A DNA stretch of 51,612 nucleotides from Clostridia bacterium (lineage in GTDB: Bacteria > Bacteroidota > Bacteroidia > Bacteroidales > 4484-276), in the NCBI GenBank assembly GCA_009928785.1, contig SABY01000014.1, forward strand, positions 1-51,612, written 5' to 3'. Below, piece after piece: positions 24,561 to 33,219 of the stretch. The stretch's first letter is position 1; the number at the start of each line of letters is the position of its first letter. The notes under the pieces are model-generated. The model saw only the letters and a program-made list of their open reading frames with translations, had not been told where the DNA came from and ran no database searches. Position numbers and translations under genes: made by a program.

Positions 24561-25103
24561 ATGAAAAATTCAACAACAATCATTATGCTTTTGGCCCTTG
24601 CGCTAACAATCGTTTCTGCATGCAAAAAATCGGACGACAACGATGACGACAACAACAATAAGCTGCCTGATGCCGTATTCAGCATGAATGTATCGGGAGC
24701 CGAAAGCCAAACCGTAAACTTTACCCTGCCGGGCAATGTGGCGAGTGGCAATGCCATAAATGGCGCACTGCTATCCTCGCAGGAGTTGTTTACCATGAAC
24801 GCCAGCCCGCTACCCATTACCTGGATGCTTGGATTGGCTGCTGAACTAAGCGCAATCGAAACAGGAACTTACAACCTGAAACCAGGAGTAAGTGCTTACA
24901 CCAGCCCATCGCAAACAACCGGCTACATAGCAGTTTCGGGCACAATCACCATTAGCAAAGCCGAGCTCTACCAGGGTGTTTCCTCTATCAAAGACTGGTT
25001 TATTGATGGCAGCTATACCGGTACCTTTCAGGACACCTCCACGCCGCCCAATCAGATAACCATCAGCGGGTCGTTTAGCGGAATTAATATCAAGGCGCAG
25101 TAG
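24561..25103 (+). CDS. Lipoprotein of unknown function
   Basis: 180 aa. The signal peptide has lipobox IVSAC (Cys21), then KKSDDNDDDNNNK, a flexible acidic linker typical of Bacteroidetes surface lipoproteins. The remaining beta-rich domain (about 40-180) contains GYIAVSGTITISKAEL and TYTG-like strands, and no catalytic motif was recognised. The acidic linker after the lipidated Cys resembles the lipoprotein export signal that sends proteins to the cell surface (inference). It follows the T9SS gene in an operon; a 14-bp tandem repeat lies just upstream of its start. Confidence 0.7.
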   Translation: MKNSTTIIMLLALALTIVSACKKSDDNDDDNNNKLPDAVFSMNVSGAESQTVNFTLPGNVASGNAINGALLSSQELFTMNASPLPITWMLGLAAELSAIETGTYNLKPGVSAYTSPSQTTGYIAVSGTITISKAELYQGVSSIKDWFIDGSYTGTFQDTSTPPNQITISGSFSGINIKAQ

Positions 25104-25145
25104 GTAGTCAGCAGTCGGCAGAAAACCAAAATAATATCACATACT

Positions 25146-26132
25146 ATGAAAACATTTAAAAACCTATTCTTAATCACCTCCTTTGTTTTGCTTTGTTCTT
25201 TGCTAATCGCACAGGATATCGCAGGCAGCAAAGACCATCCGTTGATTACGCGCTACCCTGGTTCGCAAATCGGCTATTATGAACAGCAGGATTACCGACC
25301 CTATTCCATTGCCACCGGGTCACAAACCGGCTACAACAACATCGATGACTGGGTGGACATCACGGGGCAATTCACAAGGATATACTACACCGTGAAGGGA
25401 GAAACTACGTTGACGGAGGTTTTTCAAAATTACCTGACAGCGCTCCAAAGAGGCGGCTTTACCCTACTGGCTCAAGGCATTCATCCGCAAAGCGGGACTT
25501 CAAAGGAAGTGGGTGGCCGGGGTTATCTTAAAACGGTTTATGACAAAAATAAAATCCCCACCGGTAGCGGCATCAAGTTACTTCAAGGCTCGGCCACTTC
25601 GGCGGGAGCCTGCTACATCGCTGCCCGCCTGGAACGTCCTGGCGGCAACATATACATTGTTGTTGGCGGGAGCCAATATGCTACTTACGAAAAGGTGTTT
25701 CTGGTGGACATTATCGAGGAAACCGTTTTGGAAGACGACCTGATCAGGGTAAATGCTGACGACATGATAAAACGTCTTTTGGCCGATGGAAAAATCGCCC
25801 TCTACGGCATCTATTTCGATTTTGACAAGTCGGATGTAAAGCCTGAATCGGCAGCAACACTGGGCGAAATAGCCAGACTGATGAAAGAAAACCCCGGTGT
25901 AAATATTTTTGTGGTCGGCCACACCGATATGAAAGGTTCGCTGGATTACAATATCAGGCTTTCGGAAAATCGGGCAAATGCCGTAGTAAAAGCGCTTACA
26001 GAAAATTATGGCGTATCATCGGATCGCATGAGCAGTCATGGTGTGGGGCCACTTTGCCCGCTCTATAGCAACCTAAGCGACGAGGGAAGAAAATTTAACC
26101 GGCGCGTAGAACTTGTGCTGAAAACAAAATAA
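25146..26132 (+). CDS. OmpA-family protein with N-terminal DUF4892-like domain
   Basis: 328 aa. The signal peptide (MKTFKNLFLITSFVLLCSLLIAQ) is followed by a DUF4892-like region (about 25-200: DHPLITRYPGSQIGYYEQQD and YTVKGETTLTEVFQNYL). The C-terminal OmpA domain (about 215-328) includes IYFDFDKSDVKPESAATL and VVGHTDMKGSLDYNIRLSENRA, and the ending RKFNRRVELVL. The OmpA domain binds peptidoglycan noncovalently; the role of the DUF is not known. It is the last gene of the operon 23418-26132. No rho-independent terminator was seen after it. Confidence 0.85.
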   Translation: MKTFKNLFLITSFVLLCSLLIAQDIAGSKDHPLITRYPGSQIGYYEQQDYRPYSIATGSQTGYNNIDDWVDITGQFTRIYYTVKGETTLTEVFQNYLTALQRGGFTLLAQGIHPQSGTSKEVGGRGYLKTVYDKNKIPTGSGIKLLQGSATSAGACYIAARLERPGGNIYIVVGGSQYATYEKVFLVDIIEETVLEDDLIRVNADDMIKRLLADGKIALYGIYFDFDKSDVKPESAATLGEIARLMKENPGVNIFVVGHTDMKGSLDYNIRLSENRANAVVKALTENYGVSSDRMSSHGVGPLCPLYSNLSDEGRKFNRRVELVLKTK

Positions 26133-26216
26133 GAAAGATTGAGGAGGACTTTTGATTGTAAATAACGCAAAAGCCCCGCATATCTATAGCGTACTAAATT
26201 CTTAGGCTGCCATTTT

Positions 26217-26870
26217 TTAGTCTTCTTCGAAATACTCACTTAATAGATCGTCCATTTCCAGGTGTGCGGCCAGACCAAGTAAGTCTCCAAACATGCGTGT
26301 TATGTCAAAATCTTGGTTGTAACCTTTTTCTTCAAAAAATTCAAATTCAGGAATAATGATACAGGTTGCTAAATATGAGCACTCCCCGATAACTCGAAAA
26401 TATGTGTTGCTATCACCGTCTTCATAAAAGTCAATATTTGACTTAGCTCCTTGCATTAACAATTTTCTTGCTTCTTCAAAATCAAAGCATTCGACTTGGT
26501 TATATAATCTTAAATCAAGTTCACGAAATCCTTTTTCTAAAAAATATGAGATCGGGTCAAGAATAACTTCTTCATTACTTTCAGGGTCATTGAGAGCATG
26601 GCACCAGAAATACGCAAAGTATCGGTTGTATTGAATCTTTAGGTCTAATTTTTGACTTTCCCCTTCTGCTCTCCAAAAGTCAATCATTTGATTTGTTCGC
26701 CGTCTATTTCTTTTGATTAAGGGCATTATTTCCTCTCGCCAATCATTATCAAACCAAATCTTGTGGTTGAACAAGGTCAAGTATGTCAAGTCGAAGGCCG
26801 TGGTTCCGTCAATTAAATAATTGTCCTTTTTCGCAAAGATTTCAGGGTTTTGATTTTTAAATTCAATCAC
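26217..26870 (-). CDS. Unknown soluble protein (AT-rich), possibly N-truncated
   Basis: 217 aa from GTG at 26870. It is acidic and rich in Asp, Glu, Phe and Tyr, with no signal peptide, membrane helix or known motif. The frame stays open for 11 codons upstream of the GTG (reading FLAVYFNDIDK) and ends at a TAA, with no ATG in it. Those residues look like real coding sequence, so the true start may be lost or use another codon. AT-rich composition differs from neighbours and the relic of a mobile-type ATPase lies just upstream, which suggests acquired DNA. I cannot assign a function. Confidence 0.5.
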   Translation of the reverse strand: MIEFKNQNPEIFAKKDNYLIDGTTAFDLTYLTLFNHKIWFDNDWREEIMPLIKRNRRRTNQMIDFWRAEGESQKLDLKIQYNRYFAYFWCHALNDPESNEEVILDPISYFLEKGFRELDLRLYNQVECFDFEEARKLLMQGAKSNIDFYEDGDSNTYFRVIGECSYLATCIIIPEFEFFEEKGYNQDFDITRMFGDLLGLAAHLEMDDLLSEYFEED

Positions 26871-26966
26871 CTTGTCGATGTCGTTAAAATAAACAGCAAG
26901 AAATTATTTATCCAACTTTTGGTTTTCAGTTTCTGTGGGTATGGAATTTAGTTGTCGTGTCATTAG

Positions 26967-27228
26967 TTATTGTATTAGCTTCTCCGTATTTGATGTTTCT
27001 TCGATAGGGGCAATCCAGTCGAGATAATTACCCGGTGTGATTACGCGGAAAGTACTCCTGGGTAAGCCTTTGTCCAGGCTGACGGAGCCTTGTCCATTTT
27101 GCGAGGATTCCATTTTATTTCAATAGCGTTTTACCAACACGACGTGCTCCGGCTATTATGAGCACCTTATTGGCTTGCAACTTACTGAGAAAAAGGTTTT
27201 TTATGGCGCGATTTATAAAAATGGACAT
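26967..27228 (-). pseudogene. Relic of an AAA_14/DUF4143 family ATPase
   Basis: ATG at 27228 reads 37 codons (MSIFINRAIKNLF, then VLIIAGARRVGKT, a Walker A loop) to a stop. Immediately after, another frame resembles the C-terminal end of the same family (KWNPRKMDKAPSAWTKAYPG, then after a frameshift FRVITPGNYLDWIAPI) and ends at 26967. Intact relatives are about 380-400 aa, so roughly 1 kb between the two ends has been deleted. These ATPases are common, poorly understood Bacteroidetes genes. Confidence 0.65.
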
Positions 27229-27310
27229 CAACAAAGGTTTAAAATGAAATTACAAAAATAGAGAATTATTTTCTAATTGAATGAATTGCATTAAATTGCT
27301 TCAGTGCGTT

Positions 27311-27334
27311 GAAGGAATTCATATTAATTCCTTC
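27311..27334. repeat. Perfect inverted repeat
   Basis: GAAGGAATT and AATTCCTTC flank a 6-bp loop. Further CTTCA and TGAAG elements lie outside the arms. It sits upstream of the ATPase relic and could be an old operator. Confidence 0.5.
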
Positions 27335-27411
27335 AGTAGAATGAAGTTATTTTAAATTCTCGTGGGTAATTTCATACGCCTCTTCAAAATTTAATTGAAA
27401 AAAGAACAAAC

Positions 27412-27468
27412 CGCTGAGACGCGGAGGATAAGTAAAAAAACCGTTTTATTAATCTCCGCGTCTTAGCG
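27412..27468. repeat. Long imperfect palindrome (intergenic element)
   Basis: CGCTGAGACGCGGAG (27412-27426) pairs with CTCCGCGTCTTAGCG (27454-27468) over 15 bp with one wobble, loop 27 nt. A similar half-sequence (CTGAGGCGCAGAGG) occurs near 18604. It resembles widespread rRNA-like or MITE-like intergenic repeats; its function is unknown. Confidence 0.6.
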
Positions 27469-27538
27469 CCTTTGCGGCGAAAAAAAACAGCCGCACTACT
27501 GTTTCAAACCCTTCGCGCCTGTACTTTGGTTTCTTTGT

Positions 27539-27546
27539 TACTTTTG
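27539..27546 (+). promoter_or_regulatory. Putative -7 box of lpxH
   Basis: TACTTTTG fits TAnnTTTG, 33 bp before the GTG start at 27579. A TTTG about 10 bp upstream is too close to be the -33 element. Confidence 0.4.
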
Positions 27547-27578
27547 CGCCTCATAGCTATCTAAATCCGACAACGACA

Positions 27579-28355
27579 GTGCAGGCAGGAAAGAAGATAT
27601 ATTTTGCATCCGATTTTCATTTTGGAATCCCCGACGCAGCCCAAAGCAAGCAGCGCGAGCAGCGATTTGTGCTATGGCTCGAAAGCATCCGCCACGACGC
27701 ACAGGAAATTTTTCTGATGGGCGACCTGTTTGATTTCTGGTTCGAATACCACCAGGTGGTGCCCAAAGGCTATGTGCGGCTGCTGGGCAAGCTCGCCGAA
27801 CTCACCGATGCGGGCATTCCGATACATCTTTTCCGGGGCAACCACGATATGTGGGCATTCGATTATCTGCAATCGGAAGTGGGCGTAATGTTGCACCGCG
27901 AGCCGGTGGTACGTACTTTTGGCGGCAAGCGCTTTTATCTGGCGCATGGCGATGGGCTGGGGCCGGGCGATCGGGGCTATAAATTTATTAAATATGTTTT
28001 CGAGCGCAAGATCAACCGCTTCCTTTTCAACTGGCTGCACCCCGACCTGGGCGTAAAACTGGGACTTTTCTGGAGTGGACGCAGCCGTTATGGCAATCAA
28101 AAGCCCGAAGCCGTCGAAAAGGAAAACCGCCTGCTTGAAAACATCAACCAGTCGCGCCTGGCACAACACTGCAATCAGGTTTTAAAACAAGACCCCACCA
28201 TAGATTATTTCATCTTCGGCCACTGGCACATGGAGCAAATCCACGAGCTTTCGCCCGGCCATTTCTACATCCACCTGGGCGACTGGATCAACCGCTACTC
28301 TTATGGAGTTTTTGATGGAGAAAAGTTTACGTTGAAACATTTCGACAAAAAATAA
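27579..28355 (+). CDS. lpxH: UDP-2,3-diacylglucosamine hydrolase (LpxH-like)
   Basis: Calcineurin-like phosphoesterase that splits UDP-2,3-diacylglucosamine into lipid X and UMP in lipid A synthesis. The metal-binding motifs are all present: SDFHFG (11-16), GDLFDFWFEY (48-57), GNHDMW (87-92), LAHGDGLGPGDRGYK and FGHWHME. Length is 258 aa, usual for the family. The start is GTG at 27579. The membrane-associated LpxH fold is expected to carry the substrate acyl chains between helices. A rho-independent terminator follows at once. Confidence 0.9.
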   Translation: MQAGKKIYFASDFHFGIPDAAQSKQREQRFVLWLESIRHDAQEIFLMGDLFDFWFEYHQVVPKGYVRLLGKLAELTDAGIPIHLFRGNHDMWAFDYLQSEVGVMLHREPVVRTFGGKRFYLAHGDGLGPGDRGYKFIKYVFERKINRFLFNWLHPDLGVKLGLFWSGRSRYGNQKPEAVEKENRLLENINQSRLAQHCNQVLKQDPTIDYFIFGHWHMEQIHELSPGHFYIHLGDWINRYSYGVFDGEKFTLKHFDKK

Positions 28356-28385
28356 CCCGTCAACTTTTTCAAGGTGACGGGTTTT
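28356..28385 (+). terminator. Rho-independent terminator of lpxH
   Basis: CCCGTCA (28356-28362) pairs with TGACGGG (28375-28381), loop 12 nt, followed by TTTT. It begins right at the stop codon of lpxH. Confidence 0.8.
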
Positions 28386-28407
28386 CTTTCTGACACTAAA
28401 TATCAAC

Positions 28408-31400
28408 CTATTGTAACAAAATTCGCTCAGTGACGAACCTGTTGTTGGATCGCATCGTGAGATAATACATTCCCGGATGCAGGGATGAAAGGTTCAGCCT
28501 GATTAATTCATCGGTTGCTGTTTCTTCACAAGTCATCACACATTGGCCGACGGAATTATAAATTTCAATCGCTACTGTTTTGCTAATCCAATCATTTAAT
28601 CTCACAGAAATAATACCATGGGCCGGATTTGGAAAAACAAGTGCTCGATACGTTTCGTGTTCCGGAATATTTATAGTTAAAAGGAAGTTTGCTGTTAGCT
28701 CCCGGTTAGCTGTGACCGTAAAAACATAAATAGAATCCACAGAAATGGTGTCACCGTTTTCTGTCCAGCTCAGGAATCCATAACCTGATGCAGGCGTGGC
28801 GGTGAGGGTAGCCGTTTGGTTGTAGCTGTAGGTGCCTGCTCCGGTAATGGTTCCACCCGCAGCGGGTGAAGCGGTGGCCGTGATGACGAAAGTTTGCAGC
28901 TCAAAGTTGGTTGTGAGTGTTCGGTTGGAGGTTACTGTGAAAGAATATTGTGCATCCGTTGAAACCACATTTCCATTTTCCGTCCAGTTTATAAAATCAT
29001 ATCCTGTGGCAGGCGTGGCGGTGAGGGTAGCTGTTTGGTTGTAGCTGTAGGTGCCTGCTCCGGTTACGGTTCCACCGGCAGCGGGCGAAGCGGTGGCCGT
29101 GATGACGAAAGTTTGCAGCTCAAAGTTGGCGGTGAGCGTTCGGTTGGAGGTTACTGTGAAAGAATATTGCGCCTCCGTTGAAACCACATTTCCATTTTCC
29201 GTCCAGCTCACGAAATCGTAACCCGTGGCTGGCGTGGCGGTGAGGGTAGCCGATTGATTGTAGCTGTAGGTGCCTGCTCCGGTTACGGTTCCACCCGAAG
29301 CCGGCGAAGCGGTGGCCGTGATGACGAAAGTTTGCAGCTCAAAGTTGGCGGTGAGGGTGCGGTTGGAGGTTACTGTGAAAGAATATTGCGCCTCCGTAGA
29401 AACCACATTTCCGTTTTCCGTCCAGCTCACAAAATCGTAACCCGTGGCTGGCGTGGCGGAGAGGGTAGCCGTTTGGTTGTAACTGTAGGTGCCTGCTCCG
29501 GTAATGGTTCCACCGGCAGCGGGTGAAGCGGTGGCCGTGATGACGAAAGTTTGCAGCTCAAAGTTGGCGGTGAGGGTGCGGTTGGAGGTTACTGTGAAAG
29601 AATATTGTGCATCTGTTGAAACCACATTTCCATTTTCCGTCCAGTTTACAAAATCGTATCCTGTGGCTGGCGTGACGGTGAGGGTAGCCGTTTGGTTGTA
29701 GCTGTAAGTTCCGGTTCCGGTAATAGTTCCGCCGGCAGCGGGCGAGGCAGTGGCCGTGATGACGAAAGTTTGCAGCTCGAAGTTGGCGGTGAGGGTGCGG
29801 TTGGAGGTTATTGTGAAAGAATATTGTGCATCTGTTGAAACCACATTTCCATTTTCCGTCCAGTTTACAAAATCGTATCCCGTAGCAGACGTGGCGGTGA
29901 GGGTAGCCGTTTGGTTGTAGCTATAGGTGCCTGCTCCGGTAATGGTTCCACCATCAGCCGGCGAGGCAGTGGCCGTGATGACGAAAGTTTGCAGCTCAAA
30001 GTTGGCGGTGAGCATTCGGTTGGAGGTTACTGTGAAAGAATATTGCGCCTCCGTAGAAACCACATTTCCGTTTTCCGTCCAGCTTACAAAATCGTATCCC
30101 GTAGCAGGCGTGGCGGTGAGGGTAGCCGTTTGGTTGTAGCTGTAAGTTCCGGTTCCGGTAATAGTTCCGCCGGCAGCGGGCGAGGCAGTGGCCGTGATGA
30201 CGAACGTTTGCAGCTCGAAGTTGGCGGTGAGGGTGCGGTTGGAGGTTACTGTGAAAGCATATTGCGCCTCCGTTGAAACCACATTTCCGTTTTCCGTCCA
30301 GCTCACAAAATTGTATCCTGTGGCAGGCGTGGCGGTGAGGGTAGCCGTAGATTGTGCCACATAGTTTCCGCCGCCCGAAACAGTGCCCCCGACGATTGGT
30401 GATGCCGTTGCAGAAATGGTATATACTTCCGGTGTAAACCATTCGAGTGCCTGATTCATCATGGTGTTGATGTCGGCATCGTTGGTAAATTGGGAGATGT
30501 CGAAACTGATAAAAAAGGATTTATAAATCAGGTTGTCGAGCCAGATAGCGCAGCCGTTTCCTTTTGAGTAGGCATTTCCGTTGATGGGACCATCTTCAAA
30601 GATAAAAGAACCCCAGGAACTGATTTCCGGATTGCTTACATCGTTAGCATACCATTCGGGACAATCCCGATTGTAAATAACATCAGGGTCGTCGGAGAAA
30701 ACCGGAATAATCTGGTTCTCGGCACCTATCGGACTTGCTGACAATCCTTTGATACTGCCAGCATAATAACCGAGTAAGTCGGGGCCGGCGATTCCATCAG
30801 GACCACCATAATAGGGAGGATTTACCTGAACGTTGTATCCGCCGCGCAGATAGGCCGTAAAAAATTTCTTTAATAATCTGGCATTGGGCATTGCGTGCTG
30901 TGTGGAGGGTAGATTATCAGAAGCAAAAAACACATTTTTGGGCATGGCCTGGGTGCCACCATCCATAAAGTTGATCAATGCTTTCGATAAAGTATCATGG
31001 ATGCTGGTGTTGCGGGTAGTGTTTGAATAAGCAATTATTATATCGTAGCTCTCCGGGAAACTATATTCATTAAAAGCCGCCCAATTAAACACATCATAAT
31101 TTACGCCGGCTGCATCGAGCGCTGCCTGGTATTTTGGGAATTCTTTGTTTTGATAATCCTGAAACCCAGGTCTGTTTCCGGGCATAGCCAACAAAATTGT
31201 TGCATCGGCAGTGGGCAGCGTGTTAAAGACAAGCGTTTCGCCTTGTGACAAATGAAGCTCTGCGCGGTTGGCATTGGGCGAATTATCGGTAGCTGAAAAA
31301 TAGTATTCAATGGTTGCACCAGCAGGCAGGCCGCTGAGCAGATAGTGATAAACGTTAGGTTCGTCAAAAGAAGAATGAGCCATTGCTTGCCATCCATTGC

Positions 31401-33147
31401 CGGTATTGTAATATAAAGTATCGGAGAGGATACCCGAAACGTCGGTGATTGTTGCCGAAAGCTCCATATAATCATTAAAGGTATTCCAAACCTTTTGGTG
31501 GCTCATGATAGGCGGTTCGTTGTCGTCGCCAACATAAAATCTAATAGCCAGTTCATTGTGGGGCAAATTACCTGCTGGTTCAGGTCCGATATACTGGCCA
31601 TTTTCTACAATTTCCGTCAGGTAGGTCAGGCCGGCGGTAGCATCGTCATTTTGTATGGCAATGGTGGCACTTTGACCTAAAACATGAGGGATATTTCCAC
31701 CCGACTGACCATTGTCAACATTTTGGTATTGCATAATAATATCTCCACTTTCGTGGATGATTACCTCAAAGCTAAGGGTTTGTTCTCCCCCATTTCCTGA
31801 CACAAACCTCAGATTGTTCCATTGAATTACGCCATATCGTTCAGGAGCAGTCCCAAACATTTGATAATAAATATCTCCGGTATTTTCTTCTGCCAACAGG
31901 TCATCCCAAAACACAGCGATCAGTGCGGGCATCTCTTCATATCCCGGAATTGGAGCATGATAGTTAAACACATTTCCATCATTATCCCACCCATTATCAG
32001 GAAATGGCTTGTACCAATTATTTTCGGTCAGCAGCAATTCACCATTGATATCAGCATGAAAATAGGTTCGGTTGATACCGTAAAACGGAAAATCGAAACC
32101 AATGGGAATGGGTTCTGAGAAGTTATCATCACCGGCAAAAGCATTAACACCATAACTCACCACGGATATTCCGGTGGTGCTGATGTCGATCCAATTGTAT
32201 TCAGGCCCATCAGGCTCGCCGCTGTCGATCCACCGGTAGCTCATCAGATCGGGGCCGCCGGTACCAAAATGCATTACAATTTTTGTAGAATCGTGTATTA
32301 CATCATTGGACGGATCGCCGTCGCCGGGAAGGTTTGTGAACATGATGATAAGATACGAGCCGGTATCGGCAGGAAGCCAGGCAGGAAAACTCACCTGTTC
32401 TGTTTGCGCCGGTTGTAGTGTGTTGGTGAAAGTGAGCGTTTGGTTATAAACAATTGCGTTGGCAGCATCGGTGATGCTACATTCTACCGGAAAATCTTCG
32501 GTGACTTCCGATGTTCCAAAGTTTTTGATGGTGCATGCGGGAATGATCTCATTATTTAAAAGATGAAACCCTACGGGGCTTTCGATGGAAAGAATGCCCA
32601 CATCACTTGGCTGTGGCTGGCCTACTTTGATGTCGTCCACCACCAGCGAGTAGGTATCCTGCAGCCATTGGATGGCAAGATAAATCTGCTGACCCTGATA
32701 AGCACTCAGGTCGTAGGTAAATTCCTGATAGGTGTTGCCCAAACCTGTTACACTTTCCAGCACCACATTGAAATTGTTGATCTGGTTGCCGGTGGTCGAA
32801 AGGCGCACCTTCATGTCTTCGGTACCGTACCAGGCACGGGCAAAAAAGGTAAAGACATCTCCGTCGTTGATGGTTACCTGTGGCGTTATCAGCCAGTCGT
32901 TTCCATTATTACCAAAGCATTGTACCGTAGCCATCCAGGCGCCACTATGGGCATAAGCATGCTGGAAAGCTCCCCACTGTTCTCCATCATTGTTGGCGTC
33001 GTAAATAGTCCAGCCTGCCGGGATAACGCCACCCTCGAAGCCTTCATTGATGCTCCATTGCCCGTAAGCGTTATTGGTGTAAACTCCAGCCAGAAGCATT
33101 ACGAGGATCAGGAAATTTTTTGTTTTGCGGATGTAATTATTTGTCAT
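28408..33147 (-). CDS. Giant T9SS adhesin with eight InlB-type repeats
   Basis: 1579 aa from ATG at 33147 (a longer frame to 33210 lacks a signal-peptide-like start). Signal region is KNFLILVMLLAGVYTNNAYG. The N-terminus is a cleaved-adhesin/MAM-like domain (GFEGGVIPAGWTIYDANNDG ... LVVDDIKVG). Then come beta-rich CARDB-like and unknown domains, and from about residue 905 eight repeats of 73 residues of the InlB/Flg_new (divergent) kind, each with TATASPAAGGTITG and YDFVSWTENGNVVST. The last 85 residues form a type A sorting domain (YRALVFPNPAHGIISVRLND and the end ITERILLQ-like). It is probably a surface or released adhesin; its ligand is unknown. The TPR-AraC regulator upstream is read in the same direction. 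Confidence 0.85.
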   Translation of the reverse strand: MTNNYIRKTKNFLILVMLLAGVYTNNAYGQWSINEGFEGGVIPAGWTIYDANNDGEQWGAFQHAYAHSGAWMATVQCFGNNGNDWLITPQVTINDGDVFTFFARAWYGTEDMKVRLSTTGNQINNFNVVLESVTGLGNTYQEFTYDLSAYQGQQIYLAIQWLQDTYSLVVDDIKVGQPQPSDVGILSIESPVGFHLLNNEIIPACTIKNFGTSEVTEDFPVECSITDAANAIVYNQTLTFTNTLQPAQTEQVSFPAWLPADTGSYLIIMFTNLPGDGDPSNDVIHDSTKIVMHFGTGGPDLMSYRWIDSGEPDGPEYNWIDISTTGISVVSYGVNAFAGDDNFSEPIPIGFDFPFYGINRTYFHADINGELLLTENNWYKPFPDNGWDNDGNVFNYHAPIPGYEEMPALIAVFWDDLLAEENTGDIYYQMFGTAPERYGVIQWNNLRFVSGNGGEQTLSFEVIIHESGDIIMQYQNVDNGQSGGNIPHVLGQSATIAIQNDDATAGLTYLTEIVENGQYIGPEPAGNLPHNELAIRFYVGDDNEPPIMSHQKVWNTFNDYMELSATITDVSGILSDTLYYNTGNGWQAMAHSSFDEPNVYHYLLSGLPAGATIEYYFSATDNSPNANRAELHLSQGETLVFNTLPTADATILLAMPGNRPGFQDYQNKEFPKYQAALDAAGVNYDVFNWAAFNEYSFPESYDIIIAYSNTTRNTSIHDTLSKALINFMDGGTQAMPKNVFFASDNLPSTQHAMPNARLLKKFFTAYLRGGYNVQVNPPYYGGPDGIAGPDLLGYYAGSIKGLSASPIGAENQIIPVFSDDPDVIYNRDCPEWYANDVSNPEISSWGSFIFEDGPINGNAYSKGNGCAIWLDNLIYKSFFISFDISQFTNDADINTMMNQALEWFTPEVYTISATASPIVGGTVSGGGNYVAQSTATLTATPATGYNFVSWTENGNVVSTEAQYAFTVTSNRTLTANFELQTFVITATASPAAGGTITGTGTYSYNQTATLTATPATGYDFVSWTENGNVVSTEAQYSFTVTSNRMLTANFELQTFVITATASPADGGTITGAGTYSYNQTATLTATSATGYDFVNWTENGNVVSTDAQYSFTITSNRTLTANFELQTFVITATASPAAGGTITGTGTYSYNQTATLTVTPATGYDFVNWTENGNVVSTDAQYSFTVTSNRTLTANFELQTFVITATASPAAGGTITGAGTYSYNQTATLSATPATGYDFVSWTENGNVVSTEAQYSFTVTSNRTLTANFELQTFVITATASPASGGTVTGAGTYSYNQSATLTATPATGYDFVSWTENGNVVSTEAQYSFTVTSNRTLTANFELQTFVITATASPAAGGTVTGAGTYSYNQTATLTATPATGYDFINWTENGNVVSTDAQYSFTVTSNRTLTTNFELQTFVITATASPAAGGTITGAGTYSYNQTATLTATPASGYGFLSWTENGDTISVDSIYVFTVTANRELTANFLLTINIPEHETYRALVFPNPAHGIISVRLNDWISKTVAIEIYNSVGQCVMTCEETATDELIRLNLSSLHPGMYYLTMRSNNRFVTERILLQ
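28681..30425 (-). repeat. Eight tandem 219-bp DNA repeats within the adhesin gene
   Basis: The InlB-type repeat is encoded by eight near-identical 219-bp units (first unit at about 30425, last ending at 28681). Units differ mainly in third bases and a few residues (AAGG, ADGG, ASGG, IVGG at the loop). Such a structure can gain or lose units by recombination and may also collapse in short-read assemblies. Confidence 0.9.
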
Positions 33148-33219
33148 GTGATTTAAATTTAAGTTGGTTAATTCGATCACAAAGAAATAATCAAAGCGGA
33201 CAATTTGCAAGTATTGTAT

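Larger units (their letters stand above)
27229..27578. other. Intergenic region with two hairpins before lpxH
   Basis: Holds a 9-bp palindrome (27311-27334), a long hairpin (27412-27468) and a -7 box (27539-27546). There is no supported gene in this 350-bp stretch. Confidence 0.5.
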
